Source: Streptomyces griseoflavus
Lineage (GTDB): Bacteria > Actinomycetota > Actinomycetes > Streptomycetales > Streptomycetaceae
Direction: 5' to 3'
DNA length: 64,000 nt
Assembly (NCBI RefSeq): GCF_014649995.1
Contig: NZ_BMUC01000011.1
Span: forward strand, 169,916 to 233,915
Both the position numbers and the translations under genes were made by a program. This document shows positions 33,542-42,785 of this stretch, one piece after another (position 1 is the stretch's first letter; each line of letters begins with the position of its first letter). The notes beneath the pieces are model-generated. The model saw only the letters and a program-made list of their open reading frames with translations, was not told the DNA's origin and did not search any database.

Positions 33542-34815
33542 CCCCGCCCCCCGGCTCCCTCCCCGCCGGCCCGTACGCCGGCGACGACCTCGCCCCCGGC
33601 TCGCTGTCCATCGCGCTGGTCTCGGAGCACGCGAGCCCTCTCGCCACACTCGGCGGGGTGGACGCCGGCGGGCAGAACGTGCACGTCGCCGCCCTCGCGG
33701 GGGCGCTCGCCGACCGCGGCCACCGCGTCACCGTGCACACCCGCCGCGACGACCCCGCCCTGCCCGACCGGGTGCCGCTGCGCGAGGGCGTCGAGGTCCA
33801 CCACGTGCCGGCGGGCCCCGCGCGGCCGCTGCCCAAGGACCGGCTGCTGCCCCACATGGAGGAGTTCGGGCAGCACCTGGCCCGGGCGTGGCGGGCCCGC
33901 ACCCCGGACGTGGCGCACTCGCACTACTGGATGTCGGGGCTCGCCTCGCTGCGGGCGGCCCGGGAACTGGGCCTGCCGCTGCTGCACACGTATCACGCGC
34001 TGGGCACGGTGAAGCGGCGGCACCAGAGGCTCGCCGACACCAGCCCGCCGGAACGGATCGGCTGCGAGACCGAGGTGGGACTGGGCTGCGACCGGGTCGT
34101 CGCCACCTGCCGGGACGAGGTGGCCGAGCTGCTCCGGATGGGGCTGCCGGCGGACCGGATCGGCGTCGTGCCGTGCGGGGTGGACACCGACCGGTTCACC
34201 CCGCTGGGGCCGGTCGCCCCGCGCGGACCGTTCCGGTACCGGCTGCTCCAGCTGGGCCGGCTGGTGCCCCGCAAGGGTGCCGGGGTGTCGGTGGCGGCGC
34301 TGGCCGGGCTGCCGGGGACCGAACTCGTCGTGGTCGGCGGTCCGCCCCGGGACGTCCTGGACGACGACCCGGAGGTGCGCCGGCTGCGGGGACTCGCGCG
34401 GGACGCCGGGGTGGCCGACCGGGTCCGCTTCACCGGCGGGGTGGACGCCGCCCGGGTGCCGGCGCTGCTGCGCTCCGCCGACGTGGTGCTGTGCCCCGCC
34501 GACTACGAGCCGTTCGGGATCGTCCCGCTGGAGGCCATGGCCTGCGGCCGTCCGGTGGTGGCCAGCGCGGTCGGCGGTCAGCTCGACACCGTCGCGGATC
34601 CGGGCACCGGACGGCTGGTGCCGGCCCGTGACCCTCAGGCGCTGGCCCGGGCGGTCGCCGCGCTGCTCGCCGACCCGGCGGCCCGGGCCGCCTGCGGTGC
34701 GGCCGGCCGCCGCCGGGTGCTCAGCCGCTACGGCTGGCCGCGGATCGCCGCCGCCACCGAGGCGGCCTACTGCGAGGTCCTCGACGCGGAACCCGCCGCG
34801 ACCCGGGCCGGCTGA
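33538..34815 (+). CDS. Family 4 glycosyltransferase (sucrose-synthase-like)
   Basis: The 425-aa retaining GT-B enzyme has GGVDAGGQNVHVAALAGALADRGH at the N-terminus, HSHYWMSGL, HTYHALGTVKRRH, a phosphate loop CGVDTDRF, and the donor E-x7-E motif YEPFGIVPLEAMACGRPVVAS. The N-terminus resembles sucrose/mannosyl-glycerate synthase relatives. CGGAGG and ATGA overlap link it to the previous gene. Donor and acceptor are unknown, although the GmhA and HldE homologues next door make ADP-heptose a candidate donor. Confidence 0.92.
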   Translation: MTPPPGSLPAGPYAGDDLAPGSLSIALVSEHASPLATLGGVDAGGQNVHVAALAGALADRGHRVTVHTRRDDPALPDRVPLREGVEVHHVPAGPARPLPKDRLLPHMEEFGQHLARAWRARTPDVAHSHYWMSGLASLRAARELGLPLLHTYHALGTVKRRHQRLADTSPPERIGCETEVGLGCDRVVATCRDEVAELLRMGLPADRIGVVPCGVDTDRFTPLGPVAPRGPFRYRLLQLGRLVPRKGAGVSVAALAGLPGTELVVVGGPPRDVLDDDPEVRRLRGLARDAGVADRVRFTGGVDAARVPALLRSADVVLCPADYEPFGIVPLEAMACGRPVVASAVGGQLDTVADPGTGRLVPARDPQALARAVAALLADPAARAACGAAGRRRVLSRYGWPRIAAATEAAYCEVLDAEPAATRAG

Positions 34816-34853
34816 CCGGCCGGCCCCGACCACCGCCGACGCCCGAAAGCTGG

Positions 34854-34861
34854 AAGGAGGT
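34854..34861 (+). promoter_or_regulatory. Perfect Shine-Dalgarno octamer away from a start codon
   Basis: AAGGAGGT is a full anti-Shine-Dalgarno match, yet the nearest good start codon (ATG 34908) lies 46 nt downstream; the GTG overlapping its own 3' end is too close to be used. It may be a ribosome stand-by site, or show that the start is misjudged. Confidence 0.35.
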
Positions 34862-34907
34862 GCGGGTCCCACCGCCGTCCCCACCGAGGCGGTGCGCCCG
34901 GAACAGG

Positions 34908-35534
34908 ATGACCGAACACTCCGCGCTCGACGCCGCGCGACTGCACTGCCGGTCGCTCCAGGAGGCCCTCGACGGCCTCCGTCTGAACGGCCTGCCCCGG
35001 ATCGCCGACTGGGGCGGACACCTCGCCTCCGTCCTCACCGGGGGAGGTCGGCTGCTGGCGGCCGGCAACGGCGGCAGCGCCGCCCAGGCCCAGCACCTGA
35101 CCGCCGAACTGGTCGGCCGGTACCGCAGGGAGCGGCGTGCCTTCTCGGCGCTCGCCCTGCACGCGGAGACCTCCAGCGTCACCGCCATCGGCAACGACTA
35201 CGGCTTCGACCACGTGTACGCCCGCCAGGTGGTCGCCCACGGGCGTCCCGGCGACGTGCTGATGCTGCTGTCCACCTCGGGCCGCAGCGCCAATCTGATC
35301 GCGGCGGCCGTGGCGGGCCGGCGGGCCGGGCTGCGGATCTGGGCGCTCACCGGGCCCGGCCCCAATCCACTGGCGGAGGCCGCCCACGAGGCACTGTGCG
35401 TGGAGGCGGGCAGTACCGCGACCGTCCAGGAGACGCATCTGGTCGCCGTGCACCTGCTCTGCGAGTCGTTCGACACCGCCGTGTCCACGCCCCTCGCCCG
35501 GCGGGCGGCGGCCGTCCCCGGGAGGACGTCATGA
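34908..35534 (+). CDS. gmhA: GmhA-like sedoheptulose-7-phosphate isomerase (SIS domain)
   Basis: The 208-aa SIS-domain protein has the GmhA hallmarks GNGGSAAQAQHLTAELVGRYRRER and LLSTSGRSANLI, plus late E and H residues (QETHLVAVHLLCE) of the isomerase site. GmhA converts sedoheptulose 7-phosphate to D-glycero-D-manno-heptose 7-phosphate, the first heptose step. ATG 34908 gives the normal length; only GGAACAGG precedes it. The stop overlaps the HldE start by 4 bp. Confidence 0.9.
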   Translation: MTEHSALDAARLHCRSLQEALDGLRLNGLPRIADWGGHLASVLTGGGRLLAAGNGGSAAQAQHLTAELVGRYRRERRAFSALALHAETSSVTAIGNDYGFDHVYARQVVAHGRPGDVLMLLSTSGRSANLIAAAVAGRRAGLRIWALTGPGPNPLAEAAHEALCVEAGSTATVQETHLVAVHLLCESFDTAVSTPLARRAAAVPGRTS

Positions 35535-36955
35535 CCGCACTCGAGCCGCTCGTGGTGGTGGGGGACGTGCTGCTGGACGAGGACATCGAGGGAGTCGCCA
35601 CCCGGCTGGCCCCGGACGCCCCGGCCCCGGTCGTCGACGTCACCGGTGACCGCAGGCATCCGGGCGGGGCGGGGCTGGCCGCCGCGCTCGCCGCCCGGGG
35701 CGGCCGGGACGTGGTCCTGGTGACCGCCCTCGGCGACGACCCCGCCAGCGAGGCCGTCCGCCGGGGGCTCAGCGGCCGGGTCCGGCTGCTGGAGCTTCCG
35801 CTGCACGGCACCCTGCCGGTGAAGACCAGGGTGCTGGCGGGCGGACGGCCCGTGGTGCGCATCGACCGGGGCGGCGGGACGCCCGGGGAGCCGGACGGCG
35901 CGGTGTGCGAGGCGCTCGCGGGCGCGCACGCGGTACTCGTCGCCGACTACGGGCGGCACACCGCGGGGGCGGTGCGCGCGCACCTGGAGGACGCGGCCCG
36001 CCGTACGCCGCTGGTGTGGGACCCGCATCCCAGGGGTGAACCGCCGGTGCCGGGGGCGCGGCTCGTCACGCCCAACGCGGCGGAGGCGATCGCCCTGTGC
36101 GCCGGTACGCCGGGGGTGTCGGGGCCGTCGCTGGGCGCCTTCGCCGAGCGGGGGACGTCGCTGGCGGAGCGCTGGCGGGCGGCGGGCGTGGCCGTGACGC
36201 TCGGCGACCGGGGCGTGCTGCTGACCCGGCCGGGAGGGGGGACGCCGATGCTGATCCCGGCACCCTTCCGGGCCGGGGGTGACCCGTGCGGGGCGGGTGA
36301 CTGTTTCGCCGCCACCACCGTCGCGGCGCTGGCCGACGGGCTGCTGCCGGAGGAGGCGCTGCAACGGGCGGTGGCGGCGGCCGCCGCGTTCGTCGCCGCG
36401 GGCGGGTCGGGCAATCCGGACCTCTGGGAGACGCCGGCGGTCCCCGCGCCGGGTCGCACTCCCGGGGCCGACGCGGCCGACGCGTTCGGGCTGGCGGAGA
36501 GCGTGCGGGCGCGCGGGGGGACGGTCGTCGCCACGGGCGGCTGCTTCGACCTGGTGCACGCCGGGCACGTCGGGCTGCTGGAGAGCGCCCGGCGGATCGG
36601 GGACTGTCTGATCGTGTGTCTCAACTCGGACGCGTCGGTCACCCGGCGCAAGGGGGCGGGACGGCCGCTCGTTCCGGCGGCGGACCGGGCCCGGGTGCTG
36701 GCGGCGCTGGGGAGCGTGGACGCCGTCGTGGTGTTCGAGGAGGACACGCCCGCGGCGGTGCTGGAGCGGCTGCGGCCGGACGTGTGGGTGAAGGGCGGGG
36801 ACTACTCGGTGCAGGACCTGCCGGAGGCGGAAGTGCTGCGGGGGTGGGGCGGGCAGGCGGTGGTACTGCCGTACCTGGACGGGCGGTCGACCACGTCGCT
36901 GGCGCGGCGGGCCGCCGACGCGGCGGCGGTGTCCGTGAGGTCCGGGGACGGGTGA
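35531..36955 (+). CDS. hldE: HldE-like bifunctional heptose kinase / adenylyltransferase
   Basis: The 474-aa fusion has a PfkB-type kinase (residues about 1-315) with HPGGAGLAAALAARGG and the catalytic GAGDCFAAT, then a cytidylyltransferase-fold domain (about 335-465) with ATGGCFDLVHAGHVGLL (HxGH) and VKGGDYS. HldE phosphorylates heptose 7-phosphate at C1 and later adenylylates it, making ADP-heptose. Residues expected for both activities are present. The phosphatase GmhB was not seen nearby and may be encoded elsewhere. Overlap with gmhA (ATGA) supports a joint pathway. Confidence 0.93.
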   Translation: MTALEPLVVVGDVLLDEDIEGVATRLAPDAPAPVVDVTGDRRHPGGAGLAAALAARGGRDVVLVTALGDDPASEAVRRGLSGRVRLLELPLHGTLPVKTRVLAGGRPVVRIDRGGGTPGEPDGAVCEALAGAHAVLVADYGRHTAGAVRAHLEDAARRTPLVWDPHPRGEPPVPGARLVTPNAAEAIALCAGTPGVSGPSLGAFAERGTSLAERWRAAGVAVTLGDRGVLLTRPGGGTPMLIPAPFRAGGDPCGAGDCFAATTVAALADGLLPEEALQRAVAAAAAFVAAGGSGNPDLWETPAVPAPGRTPGADAADAFGLAESVRARGGTVVATGGCFDLVHAGHVGLLESARRIGDCLIVCLNSDASVTRRKGAGRPLVPAADRARVLAALGSVDAVVVFEEDTPAAVLERLRPDVWVKGGDYSVQDLPEAEVLRGWGGQAVVLPYLDGRSTTSLARRAADAAAVSVRSGDG

Positions 36956-37015
36956 GGCGGCGGCCGCGAGGGATGTCCCCGCCCCGCCGCCCCGTGTGTC
37001 CCGGGGGCCGGCCGG

Positions 37016-38425
37016 TCAGGCCGCCGTCTCCAGAGCCGGGCGGGGGACGTCCTTCGCGGGGAGCGTGAGGGGGAGGTGCGTCCGGCGGGAGAGGAGGTGG
37101 CCCGCGGTGATGGAGGCCGCGATGACCAGGCCGCCGGTGACCAGGGCCCCGCGGGGGCCGGCGAGTTCCATGAGGAGGCCGAGGGCGGGCGGGCCGCCCA
37201 GGCTCCACACGGTGCCGACGCTGCCCCAGACGCCGAGGACGCGGCCGCGCAGATGGGCGGGCGGGTCGGTCTGCAGGACGGCCGTCCCGGCGGTGTCGGA
37301 GACGGACTCGACGACCGCCATGGGCAGGACCAGCACCAGCAGCACCGCCAGCGACGGCGACATCCCGGCCACCACCTGCAGCAGCGCGCCCGTCGCCGCG
37401 AGGGCGCCGACCAGCCGCACCGACGGCCTGCGCAGCCGCGCGCCGAGCACGGCGCCGAGGATCCCGCCGACGGCCAGGACCGTGGACACCGTGCCGAAGG
37501 CGCCCGCGCCGCCGGCGAGCGGTCCGGTGACCAGCACGGCGAGTGTCAGCCCGTAGTTGCGTCCGAAGACCGCGCTGACGCCGGTGACCCCGGCGAGCGC
37601 CATCAGCCGGGGCCGGCGGGCGAAGAACGCGATCCCCTCGCGGACGGTCAGGGCGGCCTGCGGCCGTTCTCCCTTGGCCACGGCCTGCCGCACCGCGCCC
37701 GCAGCGGGGCGCAGGAACGGGATGACCGCGGTCACGAAGAGGAACGAGAAGCCGTTGGCGAAGTAGGCGGCGGCCGTGCCGAGGAACCCGACCGTCACTC
37801 CGGCGAGGGCGGCGCCCGCGAGCCGGCCGGCGTTGAAGACCAGCGCGCCCACCCCGATCGCGGAGGGCACGTCCTCGGCCGGCACGAGATCGTTGCCGAG
37901 CAGGGCGCAGGCCGGGTTGTCGACGGTGGCGACCGTGCCGGTGACGGCGGCCAGCACCATCAGGGAGGTCATGTCGAGCCGGTCGAGCGCCACCAGGACG
38001 GCCGTGGTGAACGCGATCGCCGACAGCAGGGCCTGGCTGACGGCGGCCGTCAGCTTCCGCGGCCAGCGGTCGACCGCCGCGCCGCCGAGGACGCTCATCA
38101 GCAGGGCGGGAGCCGCCTGCACGGACATGGACAGGCCGGTGGCCGCGGCGGAGCCGGTGATCTGCAGGACCAGCAGGTTCTGCACCGTGAGCTGCATCCA
38201 CGTACCGGCGTTGGACACGAAGTTGGCGACGGACCACCAGCGCATGCTGCGGTGCCGCAGGGACCGCCAGGGCGAGCGTGACGCGGGCCGGGCGGGAGGG
38301 GGCGGGGAGGACACAGGAGCGCTACTCGGACGGACGAGCCGGGGCTCGGAGCGAGGGGGCGCGGGAAGCGGAGGGCCGGCTGCGCTGCGCGGCGATTCCC
38401 GTCGCCCGGACTGGGCGCGGACCAT
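37016..38425 (-). CDS. MFS transporter (drug/efflux type)
   Basis: The protein of about 469 aa has a disordered Pro/Arg-rich N-terminus of 60 residues, then 11-12 TM helices. The Enterobactin-exporter-like MFS signature is present: FVSNAGTWMQLTVQNLLV in helix 1, GGAAVDRWPRKL in loop 2-3, GNDLVPAEDVPSAIGV, and NAGRLAGAALAG. It likely exports a small molecule. The start is uncertain: ATG 38425 has no Shine-Dalgarno match, and an internal start nearer residue 55 is plausible. It is convergent with the heptose operon. Confidence 0.85.
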   Translation of the reverse strand: MVRAQSGRRESPRSAAGPPLPAPPRSEPRLVRPSSAPVSSPPPPARPASRSPWRSLRHRSMRWWSVANFVSNAGTWMQLTVQNLLVLQITGSAAATGLSMSVQAAPALLMSVLGGAAVDRWPRKLTAAVSQALLSAIAFTTAVLVALDRLDMTSLMVLAAVTGTVATVDNPACALLGNDLVPAEDVPSAIGVGALVFNAGRLAGAALAGVTVGFLGTAAAYFANGFSFLFVTAVIPFLRPAAGAVRQAVAKGERPQAALTVREGIAFFARRPRLMALAGVTGVSAVFGRNYGLTLAVLVTGPLAGGAGAFGTVSTVLAVGGILGAVLGARLRRPSVRLVGALAATGALLQVVAGMSPSLAVLLVLVLPMAVVESVSDTAGTAVLQTDPPAHLRGRVLGVWGSVGTVWSLGGPPALGLLMELAGPRGALVTGGLVIAASITAGHLLSRRTHLPLTLPAKDVPRPALETAA

Positions 38426-38531
38426 CGTGGCAGAAGAAGGCGCCGAGTCGGTTCCGGACCACCGCGGGACCACCGGGCCGGAGACGTCAAGCGCGTTGGG
38501 GTGCCGGGGAGTTGGGCCGGCGAGTGGGCTT

Positions 38532-38597
38532 GCTCACAGGGAGCGGGCCCACGGAAGGACCCGTCGCTCGCAGGGAGCGGACACACGGAAGGGCCCG
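38532..38597. repeat. Two imperfect tandem copies of a 34-bp unit
   Basis: The 32-bp segments 38532-38563 and 38566-38597 match at most positions (both contain AGGGAGCGG and ACGGAAGG) with a 2-bp spacer. They lie between the hemerythrin terminator and the MFS start. The second copy forms one arm of the terminator hairpin. Confidence 0.7.
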
Positions 38598-38617
38598 CCG
38601 CCGCCGCGACGGGCCCT
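38590..38617 (-). terminator. Terminator of the hemerythrin gene
   Basis: AGGGCCCG (38590-38597) pairs with CGGGCCCT (38610-38617) across a 12-nt GC loop, 13 nt beyond the hemerythrin stop codon. Confidence 0.6.
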
Positions 38618-38629
38618 CGTCGGTGGTCC

Positions 38630-39193
38630 TCAGCCCTGCTTGCCGCGTCCGCTCAGCGCGTCGCGGAGCCGGTCGACCATTCCGGCACCCGGGGCCAGGA
38701 GCTTGTTCGCGGGGGGCTTGTCCGGGGCGGCCGGGTGCGGCCGGGTCGGGGCGGTCTTCTTCGCCTGCCGGACCTTCTCACCGAGCCGGTCGAGTTCCTC
38801 CGTGGAGCAGGCGGCGCGCAGCTTCGGGAAGAGGTTCTGCTCCTCGTCGGCGATGTGCTCCCGGATCTCGCTCATGAGCGAGCCGATGAGGCGGTCGAAC
38901 TCGGCGTCGTCCGCGTCACAGCCTTCCAGGTCCTTCATGGTCTGCTCGGCCGTCGCGTGGTCCTCGAGCTCCCGGTCGGCGAGGGCGTCCCCGTCCGGCA
39001 CGTGCTCGCGCACCGCCGGGTAGAGGTAGGCCTCCTCGGCCACCGAGTGCCGGACCAGTTCGATCGTGGCCTGGTCGGCGTACACCTTGCGGTCCTTGTG
39101 GCCGGGCGGCAGTGCCTCGATCTTGCCGAACAGTTCCTCGACCTCCCGGTGATCGGTCACCAGTTCGTCGATGACGTTGCCTCCGTGTCCCAT
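38630..39193 (-). CDS. Hemerythrin HHE-domain protein
   Basis: The 187-aa protein has the HHE iron ligands spaced along a four-helix bundle: VTDHREVEELF, RHSVAEEAYLYP, LEDHATAEQTM and REHIADEEQNLFPKL. A basic Pro-rich tail of about 45 residues follows. Such proteins bind a di-iron centre and sense or buffer oxygen, NO or iron. ATG 39193 has GGAAGG at the right distance; the in-frame GTG at 39202 is too close to it. Nearby catalase and DoxX genes suggest an oxidative-stress setting. Confidence 0.92.
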   Translation of the reverse strand: MGHGGNVIDELVTDHREVEELFGKIEALPPGHKDRKVYADQATIELVRHSVAEEAYLYPAVREHVPDGDALADRELEDHATAEQTMKDLEGCDADDAEFDRLIGSLMSEIREHIADEEQNLFPKLRAACSTEELDRLGEKVRQAKKTAPTRPHPAAPDKPPANKLLAPGAGMVDRLRDALSGRGKQG

Positions 39194-39286
39194 GTCCTCC
39201 ACCTTCCGGTCCGTGGTGGCGCCCGGCCGGGCCCACTCCGCTCCCGGGTCCCCGCGCCGGCGGGGTGCTAACGCGCGGCCGGCCGG

Positions 39287-39820
39287 TCAGCAGGACAGCT
39301 TGGCCCGGACCCGGCCGGCCACCGCCGCGGGGCCGGCGCCGGCCCGGACGGAGCGGCGTACCAGGTGGGCGTCGCGCCGCAGGCCGTGGGCGGCGTGCCG
39401 GCCGCGCCACACCAGGGAGGGGGCGGAGCCGGTGTCGTCGGCGGCGATCAGCAGGCCGCCGAGCATGGCGAGGTTCTTGAGGAAGTGGATGCGCTGCTGC
39501 GTCTTCCGGTCGGGGTCCTCCTCCTCCCAGAAGCGGTGCGCGGCCAGGGTCGTGGGCACCAGCGTGACGGCGAGGGCGAACGCGGCCGGGCGGGGCAGCC
39601 GTCCGGTGGCCAGCATCAGCCCGCCCACGACCTGGACGGCGCCGTTGAGGCGTACGCAGTCCTCGGTGCCGTCGGGCAGCAGCGGAACCCGGTCGGTGAC
39701 GGGCCGTACGACGGGTTCCGCGAGGCCCGCGACGTTCTGCGGGTTGCGGACGGAATCCAGCCCGCCCGCGACGAACATCGACGCCAGCATCGGCCGGCCG
39801 AGGACACGCAACAGACTCAT
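39287..39820 (-). CDS. DoxX family membrane protein
   Basis: The 177-aa protein has a DoxX domain with four hydrophobic segments (RVLGRPMLASMFVAGGLDSV, LNGAVQVVGGLMLATG, FALAVTLVPTTLAAHRFW, KNLAMLGGLLIAAD) and a cytosolic basic tail of about 45 residues. DoxX proteins join membrane oxidoreductase complexes linked to thiol and radical defence in actinobacteria. AGGAG precedes ATG 39820. It follows 73 bp after the small gene at 39894 on the same strand. Confidence 0.9.
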   Translation of the reverse strand: MSLLRVLGRPMLASMFVAGGLDSVRNPQNVAGLAEPVVRPVTDRVPLLPDGTEDCVRLNGAVQVVGGLMLATGRLPRPAAFALAVTLVPTTLAAHRFWEEEDPDRKTQQRIHFLKNLAMLGGLLIAADDTGSAPSLVWRGRHAAHGLRRDAHLVRRSVRAGAGPAAVAGRVRAKLSC

Positions 39821-39893
39821 GGGCTACTCCTGGGAGTGTCGGTGGTGCGGACGGGCCGGGTTCCCTCCGGGGAGGGGGGCAATCGGCGTGCCG

Positions 39894-40217
39894 TCACCAG
39901 AACCGGGTGGTGAGCGCGGGCTGGTGGACCGCCTCCACGGCGTCGCGCAGGCTCAGGGCGACACCGATGGTGGTGCGCAGGACGGACGGGCGTACGGTCT
40001 GGGCGGTCTCCGTGGCCAGGACCAGCAGACAGCCCGCCGCCTGTTCGACGACGGAGACGGGGAGGGTGTAGTCGTTCTCGGCGGCCGCGCGGAACGCCTT
40101 GAGCGGGACTCCGGCCCCGTCGACCGTGCGTCCAACGGCCTGCTCCAGGTGCTGTGCGGCGTTCTCGCAGAGCGAGGCGGGCAGGGTGAGGGTGCGCTGG
40201 AACGGTGAACTCGTCAT
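39894..40217 (-). CDS. Small hypothetical protein
   Basis: The 107-aa product starts MTSSPFQRTLTLPASLCENAAQHLEQAVG and is predicted helical with one cysteine near the N-terminus and another in AAGCLLVLATETA. I recognise no family. Coding is supported by GC3 and by its place 73 bp ahead of DoxX on the same strand. The ribosome binding site is weak (GGGA). Confidence 0.6.
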   Translation of the reverse strand: MTSSPFQRTLTLPASLCENAAQHLEQAVGRTVDGAGVPLKAFRAAAENDYTLPVSVVEQAAGCLLVLATETAQTVRPSVLRTTIGVALSLRDAVEAVHQPALTTRFW

Positions 40218-40557
40218 GGTCCCAGTGATCCCCCGCCGCGACCGTGTTCCATCGGCGTGCGCGGGGAGTTCACCGTCCCGCGTGAGCTTTCGGCGGCGGC
40301 CGGGCCCGTAGGCCGGGCCGCCGCGTGCGCGGCCGGGAGCGGCCGTGCGCGGGGACGTCCCTTCCGCCGCGGCCGCCCGGGGCGGCGACGGGTGGGGACG
40401 TGGCGGAGGCTGCGGCCGGGGGTGCCGCTCGGAGGCGGTGGGACACGCGTCGGCGTGCACCAGCCGCTGTCGCTGCTGGTGCACGCCGTGCGCTTCGGCC
40501 GTGGCCGCGCCGGTCAGGCGCTCGCGGTGGCGCCGGCCGCCGCTGCCGGAGGACCGT
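40218..40557. other. Intergenic region after catalase
   Basis: These 340 bp hold no convincing gene. An imperfect GC-rich hairpin (about 40294-40323) could end catalase transcription, and the promoter of the small gene at 39894-40217 should lie at the left end, but no clear -10/-35 is visible. Confidence 0.5.
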
Positions 40558-42216
40558 TCAGCGGGTGACCACGTGCCGTTCGTCGGGGACGCAGTGGGTC
40601 ATGGTGAGCCCCTCCACGTTGCGCGGCGGGTTGTCGCCGAGGCTGGACAGCCGCTTGCGGTCCTCGTCGGTGAGGGTCTGGCTCGCGAGTGGTTCGAGGT
40701 GGGCGACGTCCTCCGGCATGATGCCGAGGCCCTCGCCGACCCGGCGGCCGAGGTCGTTCTCGGCGAGGAGACAGTGCCAGACCATGCGTTCCTGCACCTC
40801 GCGGTCGCACTGCGCGAAGAGGTCGGTGAAGTTCTTCACCAGGTCGTCGCGCTCCCAGTCCTCCATCAGGCAGTAGCGCTGGCCCGCCTGGAGGTAGTCG
40901 TTGGTGCGGGGGATGCGTTTGCGGGTGAGCCGGCCCACGATCTCCGGGCCCTGGTCGTCGTGCGTCGGGTACTCGCCCTCGCGCAGTCCGCCGGTGATCG
41001 ACGGCTCGTAGTTGACCTGCGGGTTGTCCCCGCTGTGGTCGACGGAGTACGTCATCTGCCCGTCGCGCTGGTTGGTGTGCACCTCGGCGTTCTTGGCCTG
41101 GTTGACGGGGAGCTGCAGGTAGTTCGGGCCGACCCGGTGGCGCTGGGTGTCGCTGTAGGAGAAGGTCCGGCCGACGAGCATCTTGTCGTCGGAGAAGTCC
41201 AGGCCGTCGACGAGGACACCGGTGCCGAAGGAGATCTGCTCGTTCTCGGCGAAGTAGTTGTCCGGCATCCGGTTGAGCACCATGCGGCCGACCGGCTTGG
41301 GCGGGAAGTCCTGCTCGGGCCAGGTCTTGGTGTCGTCCAGCGGGTCGAAGTCGAGCTCCGGGTGGTCGTGGTCGTCCATCATCTGGACGAGCAGTTCCCA
41401 CTCGGGGTGGTCGCCGCGCCCGACCGCCTCGTACAGGTCCTTGGTGGCGTGGCCGAGGGATTCCGCCTGGACGTTGGCGGCGTCCTCCTCGGTCATGGAG
41501 CGCACACCCTGCTTGGGCATCCAGTGGTACTTGACCAGCTTGGTGTCGCCCTGGGCGTTGACCCACTTGTACGTGTTCACGCCGAAGCCCTGCATGTGGC
41601 GGTAGTCGGCCGGGATGCCGCGCGGGCTGAAGAGGTTGACCAGCATGTGCATGGACTCGGGCGTCTGCGACATGAAGTCGAAGATGCGCCGCGGCTGCTG
41701 CTCGAAGGTGACCGGGTCGGGCTTGAGGGCATGGATGACGTCGGGGAACTTGATGGCGTCCCGGATGAAGAAGACGCCCAGGTTGTTGCCGACGAGGTCC
41801 CAGTTGCCGTCCTCGGTGTAGAACTTCACGGCGAAGCCGCGCGGGTCGCGGGCGGCCTCGGAGGAGTCGCGTCCGCCGATGACGGTGGAGAAGCGCACGG
41901 CCACGTCGGTGCGCTTGCCCTGCTCCTGGAAGAGCTTGGCCCGGGTGTACGGGGAGATCGGCTCGTCGCCCCATTTCCCGTACGCCTCGAAGTAGCCGTA
42001 GGCGGTGACGCCGCGCGCGTGCACCACGCGCTCGGGGATGCGCTCCCGGTCGAAGTGGCTGATCTTCTCCAGGAACTGGTAGTTCTCCAGCGTGGCCGGG
42101 CCACGGGCGCCGACCGTGCGCTGGTTCTGGTTGTCGTAGACCGGGTGGCCCTGGCGGTTGGTGAGTACCTTGCGGTCGTCGCCCGGAGCGGGACCCCGGC
42201 TGGAAACGTCCGTCAT
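40558..42216 (-). CDS. Monofunctional haem catalase
   Basis: The 552-aa protein is a typical catalase: distal His in [15 protein letters not shown], the helper Asn in the [14 protein letters not shown] region, and the proximal haem Tyr motif in the [15 protein letters not shown] stretch (variant of R-x-x-x-Y). A C-terminal extension of about 70 residues beyond the core ends HVVTR. It breaks down hydrogen peroxide in the cytosol. AAGGAG precedes the ATG. No cognate CatR or OxyR gene lies next to it. Confidence 0.96.
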   Translation of the reverse strand: MTDVSSRGPAPGDDRKVLTNRQGHPVYDNQNQRTVGARGPATLENYQFLEKISHFDRERIPERVVHARGVTAYGYFEAYGKWGDEPISPYTRAKLFQEQGKRTDVAVRFSTVIGGRDSSEAARDPRGFAVKFYTEDGNWDLVGNNLGVFFIRDAIKFPDVIHALKPDPVTFEQQPRRIFDFMSQTPESMHMLVNLFSPRGIPADYRHMQGFGVNTYKWVNAQGDTKLVKYHWMPKQGVRSMTEEDAANVQAESLGHATKDLYEAVGRGDHPEWELLVQMMDDHDHPELDFDPLDDTKTWPEQDFPPKPVGRMVLNRMPDNYFAENEQISFGTGVLVDGLDFSDDKMLVGRTFSYSDTQRHRVGPNYLQLPVNQAKNAEVHTNQRDGQMTYSVDHSGDNPQVNYEPSITGGLREGEYPTHDDQGPEIVGRLTRKRIPRTNDYLQAGQRYCLMEDWERDDLVKNFTDLFAQCDREVQERMVWHCLLAENDLGRRVGEGLGIMPEDVAHLEPLASQTLTDEDRKRLSSLGDNPPRNVEGLTMTHCVPDERHVVTR

Positions 42217-42548
42217 GATCGTGGGCTCCTTGCACTGCTCGTCGTCCCCCCGATCGCGTGCGTACGGGGGTCATGCTGCCGCGCATCACGGCGGGCTGCG
42301 ACTCGGCGGCGCGGACGGACGCCGCCGGGAACCCCGTGAACGCCCCGCGGGGCGGGCGCCGCCGCCCGAAGTGCCCGTGACCGGCTGTACGCCATCCGGC
42401 CGATGGGGCTGCGGGCACCGGTGTGCGGGCGTGGGCGGGACGCCGGGGCGGTCGGCGCCGTCGGCCGGGAGGTGCGAGCCGGCCGTGGCACGGTGCGGGT
42501 CCGGTCGCCGTGCCGCGCACGGTGACCGGGCCCGGTGAGGCGGCCTGC
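42217..42548. other. Catalase upstream region
   Basis: These 332 bp between catalase and the small gene at 42549 contain no supported gene. The catalase promoter must lie here, but no sigma-factor motif or Fur-type box stands out. Confidence 0.5.
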
Positions 42549-42785
42549 TCAGCCGCGACCGAGGCGGGCGCGCAGCAGCCCCTTGCCGAGTTCCGCGCCC
42601 TTGCGGCTGTCCGCCTGGGCCTTGCGGAACAGGTCGGCGACCTCGGTGTCCTCGGCGCGCTCGGCGTCCTCGATGTAGCCCTGCAGGCGCAGGGCGTTGC
42701 TCAGGCACGCCTCGACGTACCAGATCAGGTTGTAGTCCTTGTCCTGCGTGCCGGTGGCGCCGCCGGTCTCCGTCTGGCCGGTCAT
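42549..42785 (-). CDS. Small acidic-helical stress-type protein
   Basis: The 78-aa protein reads MTGQTETGGATGTQDKDYNLIWYVEACLSNALRLQ and then a charged helix (EDAERAEDTEVADLFRKAQADSRKGAELGKGLL). Similar small proteins occur in Streptomyces, but I know no function. GAGGAGAT precedes the ATG with good spacing. A SigB-like promoter lies about 80 bp upstream, fitting a general stress protein. Confidence 0.75.
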   Translation of the reverse strand: MTGQTETGGATGTQDKDYNLIWYVEACLSNALRLQGYIEDAERAEDTEVADLFRKAQADSRKGAELGKGLLRARLGRG

